Source of the DNA: GWC2-45-44 sp041661665
GTDB taxonomy: Bacteria; Planctomycetota; Phycisphaerae; Sedimentisphaerales; UBA12454
Length of the DNA: 64,000 nucleotides
Assembly (NCBI GenBank): GCA_041661665.1
Contig: JBAZTW010000002.1
Location: 62,001-126,000 of the forward strand
Reading direction: 5' to 3'
A model generated the notes under the pieces. It saw nothing but the letters and a program-made list of their open reading frames with translations. It was not told where the DNA came from and searched no databases. This document shows positions 1-9,173 of the stretch, piece by piece (position 1 is the stretch's first letter; the number at the start of each line of letters is the position of its first letter). The position numbers were made by a program, and so were the translations under genes.

Positions 1-742
1 CAGTGAGCAATACGATAGGATATTACCAGTATTATATCCTGCCAATACATTTGATAAGCGTATTGTTGAGAAATGGGCGTTGAGTCAAAAGAGTGGAGAG
101 ACGGTTATCTGGTTCACTCTTGAAGGCTTTTTCTGGCATCCGCGGGCACTTTTTGGAATTGAAGAGCACATGTATGCCTTTTATGACCATGCCAAACTAA
201 TGCATAGGATAAATGAGGATTTGCTTCAATTCCACCTGAAAGTCATTGATGATATTTGCGGGATATGTTCACCAAGTTTTGTAACCATCGCGGAGGACAT
301 GTCGTATAATCATGGCCCTATGCTTTCAAAGCCTTTTTTTGACGAATTCCTTACGCCTTATTACAGGAGGCTCGTTCCAGAACTTAAAAAACGTGGCATT
401 TATGTGTTTGTTGATTCCGATGGAGACGTTATGCCCCTGATACCGTGGTTAAAAGAGGTTGGCGTGGAAGGCATACTGCCTCTTGAACGACAAGCCAATA
501 TCGATGTTGCTAAAATAAGGAAAGAGCATCCTGACTTCAGAATGATAGGTGGTTTCGACAAAACTGTGATGCATCTTGGAGAAGATGCGATGCGAAATGA
601 GTTTGAAAGACTGCTTCCTGTTATGAGGCAGGGAGGATATATTGCATCAGTTGATCACCAGACACCTCCTGATGTATCATTGACAAACTATCGCGTTTAT
701 CTTCGACTTTTAAAAGAGTATTGTCAGAAATCAGTAAACTAA
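1..742 (+). CDS. UroD/MtaA-superfamily protein, 5' end outside window
   Basis: The reading frame is open from the left edge (codons in phase with position 2) to the stop at 742, so the start lies upstream. About 247 residues are visible, the C-terminal two thirds of a uroporphyrinogen decarboxylase-family TIM barrel. The family includes the haem enzyme UroD and corrinoid methyltransferases (MtaA, CmuA). Where the next gene has the H-x-C motif IHSCGS, this protein has VDSDGD. Where the next gene has HGCIST, it has GGFDKT. The zinc ligands of the methyltransferase branch are therefore absent. It is followed 22 bases later by a second family member and then by sugar-utilisation genes, so haem synthesis is an unlikely role. 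The reaction is unknown. Family assignment is firm; function is not. Confidence 0.8.
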   Translation, partial: SEQYDRILPVLYPANTFDKRIVEKWALSQKSGETVIWFTLEGFFWHPRALFGIEEHMYAFYDHAKLMHRINEDLLQFHLKVIDDICGICSPSFVTIAEDMSYNHGPMLSKPFFDEFLTPYYRRLVPELKKRGIYVFVDSDGDVMPLIPWLKEVGVEGILPLERQANIDVAKIRKEHPDFRMIGGFDKTVMHLGEDAMRNEFERLLPVMRQGGYIASVDHQTPPDVSLTNYRVYLRLLKEYCQKSVN

Positions 743-764
743 TCCTTTTAGGAAAACAATCCCT

Positions 765-1838
765 ATGACACCAAAAGACAGATTTACAGCGGCTATCAAT
801 CATAAAATACCAGATAGGGTTCCGCTGGGGTTTGCCGGCATAAACGATGAAATTGACCGGCGTTTAAAGAAGCACTTCGGATTGGCAGATTCTGATAACG
901 ACGGCCTGCTTGAGTCGCTTGGGATTGACAGTCGCATGGTCTTCCCAACTTACACAGGAGCAAGACTGCATTATGATTTAGGTGATATTAAAGCCGATCC
1001 CTTGTGGGGCTGGAGAACGCGTTTGATAAAAAATGATTCCGGCAGTTATTGGGACTACTGCGACTTTCCACTAAAAAACGCGACACTTGAGGATGTGGAA
1101 GCATGGCCTTTGCCAAATCCTGATGATTTTGATTACGACGGATTAATTCAGCAGTGTGAAAAATACGCGAAGTATTGTGTCATTTTTGGTAGTCCTTCAA
1201 TGGCGGAGGTACTGAACTCTACCAGTTGTTTGCGAACAATGGAACAGGTACTCGTTGATTTGATCACAGATGATGAGGTTGGCCTGCGTCTTATTGACAG
1301 AAAGAATGAGGCTACCTATGGCATTATGGAACGAGTATTGGAAAAAGTCGGGGACAGAATCGACCTGATTTGGACAGGCGAAGATTTAGGTACGCAGCAT
1401 TCTCCGATTATCAGCAAAGAATTATTCAGAAAGCATTTTCGTCCTCGCCATCAAAAGTACATTGATCTTGCAAAAAAATACAACATTCCGGTTATGATAC
1501 ATAGTTGCGGTTCAAGCAGCTGGGCATTCAATGATTTCATTGATATGGGAATCCGAGTTGTAGATACGCTGCAGCCGGAGGCTCGGGACATGGCTCCCTG
1601 CTACCTCAAACAGAATTTTGGCGACAAATTAAGTTTTCACGGATGCATCTCCACGGCAGGACCTCTTGCGTATGGAAGCGTTGACGATGTTGTTAAGAAT
1701 GTACAAGATACATTGAACGTGATGATGCCAAATGGCGGTTATGTAATGGCTCCAACGCACCAAATACAGGACAACAATCCTGTTGAAAATATTGTCGCTG
1801 CTTATGAGACCGTTCGAAAATATGGTGTCTACCGGTAA
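765..1838 (+). CDS. UroD/MtaA-family protein with H-x-C...C zinc motif
   Basis: A 357-residue protein starting at ATG 765 with the family N-terminus MTPKDRFTAAINHK and IPDRVP. It keeps His246 and Cys248 (IHSCGS) and Cys294 (HGCIST). This arrangement resembles the H-x-C...C zinc site of MtaA-type methylcobamide:thiol methyltransferases, although the gap to the last Cys is shorter than in MtaA. It probably forms an operon with the preceding paralogue (22-base gap). The GH78 and GPH genes downstream suggest a role in handling a methylated or otherwise modified plant sugar, but that is inference. No corrinoid protein gene is visible, and the locus continues upstream of the window. UroD itself is an unlikely identity given the context and the zinc motif. 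Confidence 0.8.
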   Translation: MTPKDRFTAAINHKIPDRVPLGFAGINDEIDRRLKKHFGLADSDNDGLLESLGIDSRMVFPTYTGARLHYDLGDIKADPLWGWRTRLIKNDSGSYWDYCDFPLKNATLEDVEAWPLPNPDDFDYDGLIQQCEKYAKYCVIFGSPSMAEVLNSTSCLRTMEQVLVDLITDDEVGLRLIDRKNEATYGIMERVLEKVGDRIDLIWTGEDLGTQHSPIISKELFRKHFRPRHQKYIDLAKKYNIPVMIHSCGSSSWAFNDFIDMGIRVVDTLQPEARDMAPCYLKQNFGDKLSFHGCISTAGPLAYGSVDDVVKNVQDTLNVMMPNGGYVMAPTHQIQDNNPVENIVAAYETVRKYGVYR

Positions 1839-1910
1839 CATTCTTAAAAACGCCGCGTGGCAGCACTGGTATGATAACGGACTGGTTCTATAGAGGCAAA
1901 GATGTTTTTC

Positions 1911-1938
1911 GAAATCCTCTTCTTGAAATCCTCTTCTT
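1911..1938. repeat. 14-bp tandem duplication
   Basis: The unit GAAATCCTCTTCTT occurs twice head to tail immediately upstream of the terminal-inverted-repeat element. It looks like slippage or an insertion scar. Confidence 0.7.
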
Positions 1939-1958
1939 GAGTGTAATATAAAGGCAAT

Positions 1959-2073
1959 CTCTAAAAATTGACAATCAAACATAATAAACCTTGTTTTTGA
2001 CCGGTCGCTTCCGTCTTCGCTGTGCTACGCCGCGACAGGTACGCTTGCGGCTCTGATTTACGCATTTTTAGAG
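1959..2073. repeat. Short element with terminal inverted repeats, copy A
   Basis: It begins CTCTAAAAAT and ends ATTTTTAGAG, a perfect 10-bp terminal inverted repeat that extends imperfectly outward (AAGGCA on the left, CCTAAAGG on the right). The interior matches the reverse complement of 54121-54226, including TGACAATCAAACATAATA and TTTTTGACCGGTCGCTT. Copy A carries about 30 bp more than copy B, roughly 2008-2037. No protein is encoded. Confidence 0.85.
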
Positions 2074-2310
2074 ATACCCTAAAGGTTAGTTTTGAAATTG
2101 TTAATCATACAATACCCGCAAAAACAAGAGCAATGCAGCATGCCTGACAAACAAGCTTGGAAATATGAGTGAAAGCGGCTATAATAAGACCAAGTTGTAT
2201 AGGTGCTCAGGTGTGCCGAGCGGTAATAAAAGAGTGTGAGTGTCGTAAATCCTCTCACTTTAACTGGTATACGCCTATCATGAACGGCATTTTATTGGGA
2301 AAAATACATC

Positions 2311-5175
2311 ATGACAAAAAACATATCGAAGGCCAAGTGGATATGGACAAGTAAGGAAAGCAGTAAAAAATATAATCAAACGATTATTGCCAAAAAAACT
2401 TTTTCATATCACTCGGCGGTAACAAAGGCTGTTATTCGTATAACTGCCGATAGTTTCTATCGGCTCTATGTGAATAATGTATGGATCAATGATGGTCCGT
2501 GCAGAGCATGGCCTGAAAACTATTACTATGATGAACTTGATATAACACAACACCTTGTAAAAGATTCGAATGAACTCCTCGTCGTTGCCAGATATTATGG
2601 AACAGGCGATTTTCATAGAGTTCCTATCCAGGGAGGACTTCTCGCGCAGCTCGATTTGAAGTTTTTAGACAATACCGAACAGAGTATAATCACAGACAGG
2701 TCGTGGCAGGTAAAGCAAGCCAATCAATGGATAAGTAACACCCCAAAAGCAAGTATTCAAATGGAACCGTACGAATACTACGATGCAAGACTTGAGAACT
2801 CGGGCAATTATACCGATGCGACGGAATTGTACGAGTCCGATAAGGGGCCATGGAAAGATTTGAGAAGTAGAGATGTCAGTCTGCTTACAAAAAATTATTT
2901 TGCTATTAAATCGTTAGCAGGCATGAACATTGTTGAAAATAATAAGGATAGCTGTTATTGTCTTGCCGCCGCACAACTTGTTCATCCGGAACTCATCGAA
3001 GCAAACATAAATACCAGCGTGCCGTGCGCGATTGCTTCAGAATTCGATGTCCAGCAAGATACTACTATCAAATTTCTGACAAATGATTTTAAAGTCGCGA
3101 TAGATGGCCGAATAATAGCTAATTATAAAGAGCACAGTCTGAATAAAGGAAAACATTTTGTATTCGCGACCATTGATGATTTAACAGGGCATCAAAAGGC
3201 GCGGATATTAAGATATAGCTGCTCACAACATATTCTTTTGTCAAATCCTGTCAAGCCGCTTAATGCGAACCCATGGTGTTTTGTAAACTTCAAAGAATTC
3301 GCTTTTGCCAAAAACGATCTGATCTGGCTGGATTTTTCTGATGAAGATAATGAGCTGGTACAAGCCAAAAGTGGTTATGCCGATTTGACTCAAAATCTGT
3401 TATGCACTATAACAAGCGCCCAGGATTTTAAAGCCAATCTTGCCAACAGATGCCAATGTCTTGATTTTGACACGATGTTTTTTAAAGACCAAAGTTGGAA
3501 GTTCGAAAATAGAAAAGTACTCGTACCGGCAAATGCTTATGTGTTTGAGCCTTCGGCGTTGATAAAGGATGACCAAAATGTAACGGTGGTGAATCCATCT
3601 AAAAAGGGCGATATAGAACTGGTTTATGACCTTGGAGAGCAAAACTGCGGTTATTACTCTTTCGACTTAAATGCCGATGAAGGAGTACAGATAGACATAA
3701 ATGAAGTGGAATATATAACAGACAGCGGTATTGTTCAGCATACCCCGCTTTACAAAAATGGCCTGACCTATATTACCAAACAAGGTAACAATCATTTCAT
3801 TTCCTTAAAGAGACGTTCAGGCAGATATCTCTTTGTCGCATTTCGAAACATGGTTGCACCTGTCAGAATTAGGAATATAAAGCTAATTGAATCAACATAT
3901 CCCATTGATAAAATCGCTAATTTTGTTTGCAGCGATGAACATCTGAATAAAATTTGGGATATTTCGATTAGAACGCTGAAATTGTGCATGGAAGACACAT
4001 TTACGGATTGCCCGCTCTATGAGCAAACGCTATGGGTTGGAGATGCCAGAAACGAGGCTTTATTCGCCTTGTCTGCATTTAACAGTATAGATATTACAAA
4101 ACGATGCATCAAATTAGCCGCTCAATCATTAGAGAGGTTTCCGATGATTAGCTGTCAGGTGCCTTCATGTTGGGAGACTATCATACCTGCGTGGAGTTTT
4201 CTGTGGGTAATCTCTGCATGGGATTATTATTACTACAGTGGCGATAAGGCCTTTTTGGAAGAAATGTGGCCTGCGATAACAAAAAATCTCAAATCAGCAG
4301 AATCCTATATCGATAGCAACGGCTTGTTCAGCAGTACTTTCTGGAACTTGTTTGACTGGGCCGCTATTGACTGGAATAAGAAAAAAGTTGTTATGCACAA
4401 CAGTATGCTCCTGGTTGGCGCTGTTCAAGCCGCATTAAGATGTTCGCAGGCAATAGGAATGGATGGCGAACAAAATTGGTTGAAAAGTCTTGCTTCCCGC
4501 CTAAGCAATTCAATTAATAAATTCTGGAATGATGAAAAAAAGGCATACCCTGATAGCCTGGATGATAATGGGCTGCCTTCAAATTCGACCTGTCAGCACA
4601 CAAGCTTTCTTTCGATATTGTATGAGATAGTAGAAAAGAATCGTCTTGATGCGGCAATGAAAAACCTGCTTGATCCCCCGAAAATAATGGTAAAGGTAGG
4701 TTCACCATTTGCCATTTTTTATCTTTATGAGGCATTGGAGAAGAGAGGCAGAGATGATGAGATTGTAAAATCCATAATTCAGAACTATCTGCCAATGTTG
4801 GAATACGGTTCAACAACCGTTTGGGAGAGCTTTGCGGAAGGCACACTATCGCACGACACATTCCCAACCAGAAGTCATTGCCATGCATGGTCGGCCGCAC
4901 CTATCTACTTTTTTACCAGAATCATACTTGGTGTTAAGGCAGTTTCTCCCGCAGGTAAGGAAATCATAATCAGCCCAAGACCCAACGGTCTGACATTTGC
5001 CCGAGGTTCTGTTGCCACAATAAACGGGCCGGTTGAAGTGAGTTGGCGTATCAATGACAAACAAATGGAGCTAAACTACGCGCTGCCCAAGAATGCCAGT
5101 GGACATTTTATTAGGAACGATTCCCTTGACGGTCTCGAGGTAATTGTGAACGGGAAGCCATGCCAGTCACAATAA
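2311..5175 (+). CDS. GH78-like alpha-L-rhamnosidase
   Basis: A 954-residue protein predicted to release terminal alpha-L-rhamnose from plant or algal glycans. The N-terminal 330 or so residues are beta-rich (accessory jelly-roll domains) and contain AKWIW and YRLYVNN, typical of the rhamnosidase N domain. The (alpha/alpha)6 catalytic barrel includes DCPLYEQTLWVGD at about 566-578, the position of the conserved acidic cluster in GH78. WESFAEG at about 838 and SHCHAWSAAP follow. A beta-sandwich C-terminal domain (SPAGKEIIISP, GPVEVSW) ends the protein. No signal peptide is visible, so it probably acts in the cytoplasm or by a non-classical route. ATG 2311 is chosen because the rhamnosidase N domain begins right after it. 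The GPH transporter lies downstream, consistent with import of rhamnose-containing oligosaccharides. Confidence 0.88.
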   Translation: MTKNISKAKWIWTSKESSKKYNQTIIAKKTFSYHSAVTKAVIRITADSFYRLYVNNVWINDGPCRAWPENYYYDELDITQHLVKDSNELLVVARYYGTGDFHRVPIQGGLLAQLDLKFLDNTEQSIITDRSWQVKQANQWISNTPKASIQMEPYEYYDARLENSGNYTDATELYESDKGPWKDLRSRDVSLLTKNYFAIKSLAGMNIVENNKDSCYCLAAAQLVHPELIEANINTSVPCAIASEFDVQQDTTIKFLTNDFKVAIDGRIIANYKEHSLNKGKHFVFATIDDLTGHQKARILRYSCSQHILLSNPVKPLNANPWCFVNFKEFAFAKNDLIWLDFSDEDNELVQAKSGYADLTQNLLCTITSAQDFKANLANRCQCLDFDTMFFKDQSWKFENRKVLVPANAYVFEPSALIKDDQNVTVVNPSKKGDIELVYDLGEQNCGYYSFDLNADEGVQIDINEVEYITDSGIVQHTPLYKNGLTYITKQGNNHFISLKRRSGRYLFVAFRNMVAPVRIRNIKLIESTYPIDKIANFVCSDEHLNKIWDISIRTLKLCMEDTFTDCPLYEQTLWVGDARNEALFALSAFNSIDITKRCIKLAAQSLERFPMISCQVPSCWETIIPAWSFLWVISAWDYYYYSGDKAFLEEMWPAITKNLKSAESYIDSNGLFSSTFWNLFDWAAIDWNKKKVVMHNSMLLVGAVQAALRCSQAIGMDGEQNWLKSLASRLSNSINKFWNDEKKAYPDSLDDNGLPSNSTCQHTSFLSILYEIVEKNRLDAAMKNLLDPPKIMVKVGSPFAIFYLYEALEKRGRDDEIVKSIIQNYLPMLEYGSTTVWESFAEGTLSHDTFPTRSHCHAWSAAPIYFFTRIILGVKAVSPAGKEIIISPRPNGLTFARGSVATINGPVEVSWRINDKQMELNYALPKNASGHFIRNDSLDGLEVIVNGKPCQSQ

Positions 5176-5362
5176 ACGTAAATTTAAGCGGTTTTCTGTC
5201 TCGGCATCGCCCTAACGCTCGGGGTGTTCTCCAGCAGAGTCTGTCATTCAGAGCGATATGGAAAATAACGGAAATGAACTATAATGGCAAGTGTGAAGTG
5301 ACGTTGCGTAGCCTGTCGATAAGGCCATTTACACAGTTAGATGAACAGACTCATGAGAAAGA

Positions 5363-6775
5363 ATGATGGACAAGACAACAAAAACACCTTTTTTACATAT
5401 TTTTTCCTATTCGCTCGGTGATGGTGCATTTTCCCTGATGATGAATACTATCTGGGGGTTTGCGATGTTCTTCTACACGCAGGCATTGGGCATTAGGCCT
5501 GAGTTGACCGGTTTGATTTTAGCTTTGCCGATGTTTTGGGATGCCATAATCGACCCGATAATGGGATTCATTACGGACGCTACACGCAGCAGATTCGGTA
5601 CACGCCATCCGCATATTCTTGTTGGCGGTGTGTTGTTGGTATTAAGCAATTTCTTTCTTTGGTATGTGCCAAATGTTTTCCAGACAAGCCAGATGTCTAT
5701 GGTTATTTATCTGATAGTAGTTAATCTGATTTCACGAACTTTCTTGGCGTGGTATTATGTGCCATACATTGCTTTGGGATTTGAGATTAGTTCGGATTAC
5801 AGCCAGCGGTCAAAAATACAAAGTGTGCGTTGTATAACGAATATGGTTTTTAATCTGCTTTTCAGTGGTATTTTAGTCTGGCGTGTCTTTCTTGTTAACA
5901 GTGAAGGTGGCCGAGATACTACCATTCAGGAAAATTATGCTCGAATGGGTTTTTGGTTCAGTATTATCATCCTCATACTTATCCTGATAACAGTTTTCTC
6001 AACGAAGAAATATATTGTAGATAGCCGCAAATCTTCATCTGTGATGGATAAAAGTTTGAATGGGTTTGTCCGTGATATGAGGGGCATTTTCAGAGACAGG
6101 AATGCTTTGTCGGTATTTCTGTTTTACTGTACGGTCAGTTGCAGCTTCGTGTTTGTTTCGTCAATACAGATGTATGTCTACATTTCTTTTATGGATTTAA
6201 CGCCATCAGAAGCATCATATACACACAGTTCCGGCATGATCGGTTTTGCACTGGGGTCGCTTTTGGCGGGAGCAATCGCAAGGAAAATTGATAAAAAGCA
6301 AACTATATACATTGGCGCTGCAATCAATATTTTAGCTAATATCTCCTTGGGATTAATCTTCCTGACAGGCTTGTTAAACCCCCGTATGTTTCCGGTAGGC
6401 GAAACGTCTGTAGCCAGTATTGTGTTCGGGTTTTTCCAGGCTTCTTACTGGTTTGGAAGCGGCTTACTTTTGCCTGTCATATTCTCTATGGTTGCAGATA
6501 TTTCAGAAATCAATCGTATAAAAACCGGTCTGAATAAGGATGGAAGTTATTCCGCTGTTCTGGCATTTATGATGAAAATAAGCAGCTCAATTGCCTTAAT
6601 ATTTGTCGGCAAAATACTGGCTTATATCGGTTTTGTAGTGGGACAAGATGCTCAGTATCCGGATGTGACTTATCGGTTGACGAAAATGATGATATTTCTG
6701 GGTATCTTTTTTACTGTGTTGGCGGTGTTTTTTATAGTCAAATATCCAATAAATAGAAGTTTATGGAAAAAATAA
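5363..6775 (+). CDS. GPH-family sugar:cation symporter (MFS)
   Basis: A 470-residue polytopic inner-membrane protein with about 12 hydrophobic segments. The N-terminus carries the glycoside-pentoside-hexuronide family signature: YSLGDGAFSL, an acidic pair in FWDAIIDPIMGFITD, and TRSRFGTRHP in the first cytoplasmic loop. Members such as MelB and XynP/UidB relatives import glycosides with Na+ or H+. Two consecutive ATGs at 5363/5366 follow a purine-rich GAGAAAG. It lies 187 bases after the rhamnosidase and 38 bases before a secreted glycosidase, so it probably imports the oligosaccharide or aglycone produced there. The substrate cannot be read from the sequence. Confidence 0.85.
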   Translation: MMDKTTKTPFLHIFSYSLGDGAFSLMMNTIWGFAMFFYTQALGIRPELTGLILALPMFWDAIIDPIMGFITDATRSRFGTRHPHILVGGVLLVLSNFFLWYVPNVFQTSQMSMVIYLIVVNLISRTFLAWYYVPYIALGFEISSDYSQRSKIQSVRCITNMVFNLLFSGILVWRVFLVNSEGGRDTTIQENYARMGFWFSIIILILILITVFSTKKYIVDSRKSSSVMDKSLNGFVRDMRGIFRDRNALSVFLFYCTVSCSFVFVSSIQMYVYISFMDLTPSEASYTHSSGMIGFALGSLLAGAIARKIDKKQTIYIGAAINILANISLGLIFLTGLLNPRMFPVGETSVASIVFGFFQASYWFGSGLLLPVIFSMVADISEINRIKTGLNKDGSYSAVLAFMMKISSSIALIFVGKILAYIGFVVGQDAQYPDVTYRLTKMMIFLGIFFTVLAVFFIVKYPINRSLWKK

Positions 6776-6813
6776 GAAGCGAAAATCTTTAGCGTAAAGA
6801 TTAAGGTGTTATT

Positions 6814-8985
6814 ATGCCGTCTAAAAAAACTTTACTCGTTATTACTTGCTTGTTATTAACTGAAATCTCTTACGCAAAACCCTTGTCTATGCCATCAAAG
6901 TGGTTCAGCATTCCCGTCGTAGGCATAACAGAATTTGACGCGACATATGACGGCATCTCTGCCCAATACAAAGGTACAATAGCTTACAAAAACAAATTAT
7001 CGTTTAAAAGTTTAGACTTTGACTTCTTTTGTCAATATCAAGGAACTGACGGCAAGGCGGTGCTGTTCCAGTTTAATAAGGAACGCCGCGACAGCAGTAT
7101 TGACGATCATCATTTGCATGGCATGGAGAAATACAATCGCGGTTACGGAGTGTTGTTTGGTTCAGATGGCTCTGTTGCTATTGAAAAAACATCGGGACAA
7201 AACCAACTTGATGAGTTGTTAAACTTATGTCAAAAATACGATATGTCCCATCCTATCCATGTTCGCATTACACAGCACAAACAGGAAGACAAAATTAAGA
7301 TTGGCCTGGAAATAAACCGATCAGGTAAGATTTTCAATGTCAGTGATAAGCTCGAAAAAGGTTTTAGCGACGAAGGCTATATTGGCTTAACAATTTATTC
7401 TGGACGCAGCGATGTAAGCCTGAAAAACATTAGTTATGAAGGCGAAGAGTGCGACACAGACCTTAATGAATCACCGAGGCCATTATATATGGCCGATTAC
7501 TTTGAGCAGAACAATAGGCGTTTGGTTCATTGGCGTTACGATGAAGGGACGACGGACTTTGATAAAGTTCTTATTAATTCATCAGATGGAAGATTGTTAG
7601 ATACATTGCGTTACCCTCAGGATTACTGGGTTATACCTGCTGATTATACCAGTGATACTCTGTTGTTATATGCGGAAAATATTGATGGCGATATAAGTTC
7701 GCCTGTCACAGTCAGACTCAAAGACAATCACGCAGATTATTACGCCAGGCAATCGCCTGAAAGAATAACTGTGCGCAAAGGGGATGGGTTTGCCGGTTTT
7801 TATAAAAAAGACTCGAAAGAGGTTTTCTTTGTTAAAGGTATGAATTACGTCAGACTTCGTTATGGAGACCATTGCACTTTTGAGGCTGATACAAAGGTCG
7901 GACCGGCTTGCTATGACCCATATGATGCTGAGACATTGTTTAAGTTAATGAGCAAGTATGGTTTTAACACGGTGCGTGTGTTTATATCTGGTAGGCGAAT
8001 TGACAATCCCGGGGTCTCTGGATATTATGAAAATGATGGTATTTATAGTTCTTATGTGGATAACTTTATTGATTTCGTCAGACGAGCCAAGAAATACGGT
8101 CTTTACGTTTTTCCTGCTTTCTGTGATGGAGAACTGCCGCGTAATAAATTCTATTGGGATATGATAAAAGATGCCAAAGAGGGGCTGGTTATTGATGATG
8201 TAACAATCAGAACACACAATGCGGTATATGTTACTGTTCAGGGGCACAATGCTCGTAGCCGGTATCTAAAAGATTTTCTCGGTTATATTAAATCAAAAGA
8301 TGCCTTGCTGTTGAAATCACTACTGGCTGTGCAATGTCAGAATGAGTTGTCAATGAATGGGTTGCAATGGCCTTTTGATATTGTGGAGGGGAGTTTTAAC
8401 GGGCCGGATGGAAAAGTTTATGATATGAACAATAACGACGAGCGGCAACTGCTGTTTGAAAACTCTCTAAATAAATATCATGCCCAAATGGTAAAAGCTA
8501 TAAAAGAAGTTGATTCTGAGTTATTAATTGGCGAAGGTATTTTTGTGCCTCGTATTGTTGGCAAGGATTACGACGGAGATAATTATGGCATCCGTAATAT
8601 TAGCGAATCTGAAAATAGATGTCCGCCAAAGGCATTGACGGTTCTGAACAGTCCGCTGGATTTTGTTGATATACACATCTACCTCGTGGACAAAAGATAT
8701 CCGTTGGCCGACAGCTATAAATATGATATGGAATCTACAGGACTATATAGCAGCAAAATGAAGGAACTGTTGAAAACAAAACCTTTTATTATGGGTGAAT
8801 TTGGCTCATTCAAGTTTATGGATTCAACATTTGATAAGGCCAAAGGGAGCATCTTGAAAACTCGCAGTTTGGCCATAAAGGATAATGCGCAGGGTTATAT
8901 GATGTGGACATGTGATACCTTCGAGCAAAGAAGCATCTGGCATGCAATGGAAAACGAAGACTTTTTAAAAGATTTATCCAGATAA
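6814..8985 (+). CDS. Secreted glycoside hydrolase, GH-A clan (GH5-like) with N-terminal beta domain
   Basis: A 723-residue protein with a signal peptide (KKTLLVITCLLLTEISYA). Residues about 25-220 look like a LamG/concanavalin-type beta-sandwich, possibly carbohydrate binding. From about 330 a TIM barrel begins (FFVKGMNYVRLR, GFNTVRVF). The two likely catalytic glutamates are Glu511 in QNELSM (acid/base, Asn-Glu motif) and Glu662 in MGEFGSF (nucleophile). Their spacing of about 150 residues suits GH5-like enzymes. It is the last gene of the sugar locus and should act outside the cytoplasm, before transport by the GPH symporter. The exact family and substrate are uncertain. Confidence 0.8.
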   Translation: MPSKKTLLVITCLLLTEISYAKPLSMPSKWFSIPVVGITEFDATYDGISAQYKGTIAYKNKLSFKSLDFDFFCQYQGTDGKAVLFQFNKERRDSSIDDHHLHGMEKYNRGYGVLFGSDGSVAIEKTSGQNQLDELLNLCQKYDMSHPIHVRITQHKQEDKIKIGLEINRSGKIFNVSDKLEKGFSDEGYIGLTIYSGRSDVSLKNISYEGEECDTDLNESPRPLYMADYFEQNNRRLVHWRYDEGTTDFDKVLINSSDGRLLDTLRYPQDYWVIPADYTSDTLLLYAENIDGDISSPVTVRLKDNHADYYARQSPERITVRKGDGFAGFYKKDSKEVFFVKGMNYVRLRYGDHCTFEADTKVGPACYDPYDAETLFKLMSKYGFNTVRVFISGRRIDNPGVSGYYENDGIYSSYVDNFIDFVRRAKKYGLYVFPAFCDGELPRNKFYWDMIKDAKEGLVIDDVTIRTHNAVYVTVQGHNARSRYLKDFLGYIKSKDALLLKSLLAVQCQNELSMNGLQWPFDIVEGSFNGPDGKVYDMNNNDERQLLFENSLNKYHAQMVKAIKEVDSELLIGEGIFVPRIVGKDYDGDNYGIRNISESENRCPPKALTVLNSPLDFVDIHIYLVDKRYPLADSYKYDMESTGLYSSKMKELLKTKPFIMGEFGSFKFMDSTFDKAKGSILKTRSLAIKDNAQGYMMWTCDTFEQRSIWHAMENEDFLKDLSR

Positions 8986-9062
8986 GTGGGCCTCATAATT
9001 ACCGAACGCGACCAATTAGACAAAAAGATGGAACAGAGCATATCTCATTGTAAATAAATAAC

Positions 9063-9087
9063 TTATGGTTTTTCCAATAAACCATAA
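9063..9087. terminator. Inverted repeat after the glycosidase gene
   Basis: TTATGGTTT and AAACCATAA form a perfect 9-bp stem with a 7-base loop. It lies 78 bases after the glycosidase stop and 23 bases upstream of a promoter. It may be a weak terminator or an operator; there is no strong T tract. Confidence 0.45.
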
Positions 9088-9109
9088 TTATTGGGATGGT
9101 TCTCTTTTC

Positions 9110-9137
9110 TTGACTTTTTATGGTTTTGCTCTACAAT
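9110..9137 (+). promoter_or_regulatory. Sigma-70-type promoter for the STAS/anti-sigma pair
   Basis: TTGACT (9110-9115), 16-bp spacer, TACAAT (9132-9137). The gene start at 9174 is preceded by AGGAG at 9161-9165, giving a leader of about 30 bases. Confidence 0.7.
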
Positions 9138-9173
9138 CAAATTTTTATGGATGAAATATAAGGAGTAAAGCCA

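Larger units (their letters stand above)
1839..2310. other. 472-base gap between UroD-like gene and rhamnosidase
   Basis: No convincing gene is visible. It holds a 14-bp tandem duplication (1911-1938), the terminal-inverted-repeat element at 1959-2073, and about 200 bases of probable leader before the rhamnosidase. That leader contains a GAGTGTGAG/CTCTCAC inverted-repeat-like stretch near 2232-2260. No clear sigma-70 promoter was found. Confidence 0.5.

Noticed and set aside
2169..2354. Open frame upstream of the rhamnosidase
   Set aside because: Overlaps the better-supported rhamnosidase start in another frame and has no family resemblance.
5160..5366. Open frame of 68 codons between rhamnosidase and transporter, overlapping the transporter start by ATGA
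   Set aside because: No ribosome binding site, start lies inside the rhamnosidase gene, and the composition does not look like a real protein; coupling by ATGA is probably chance.
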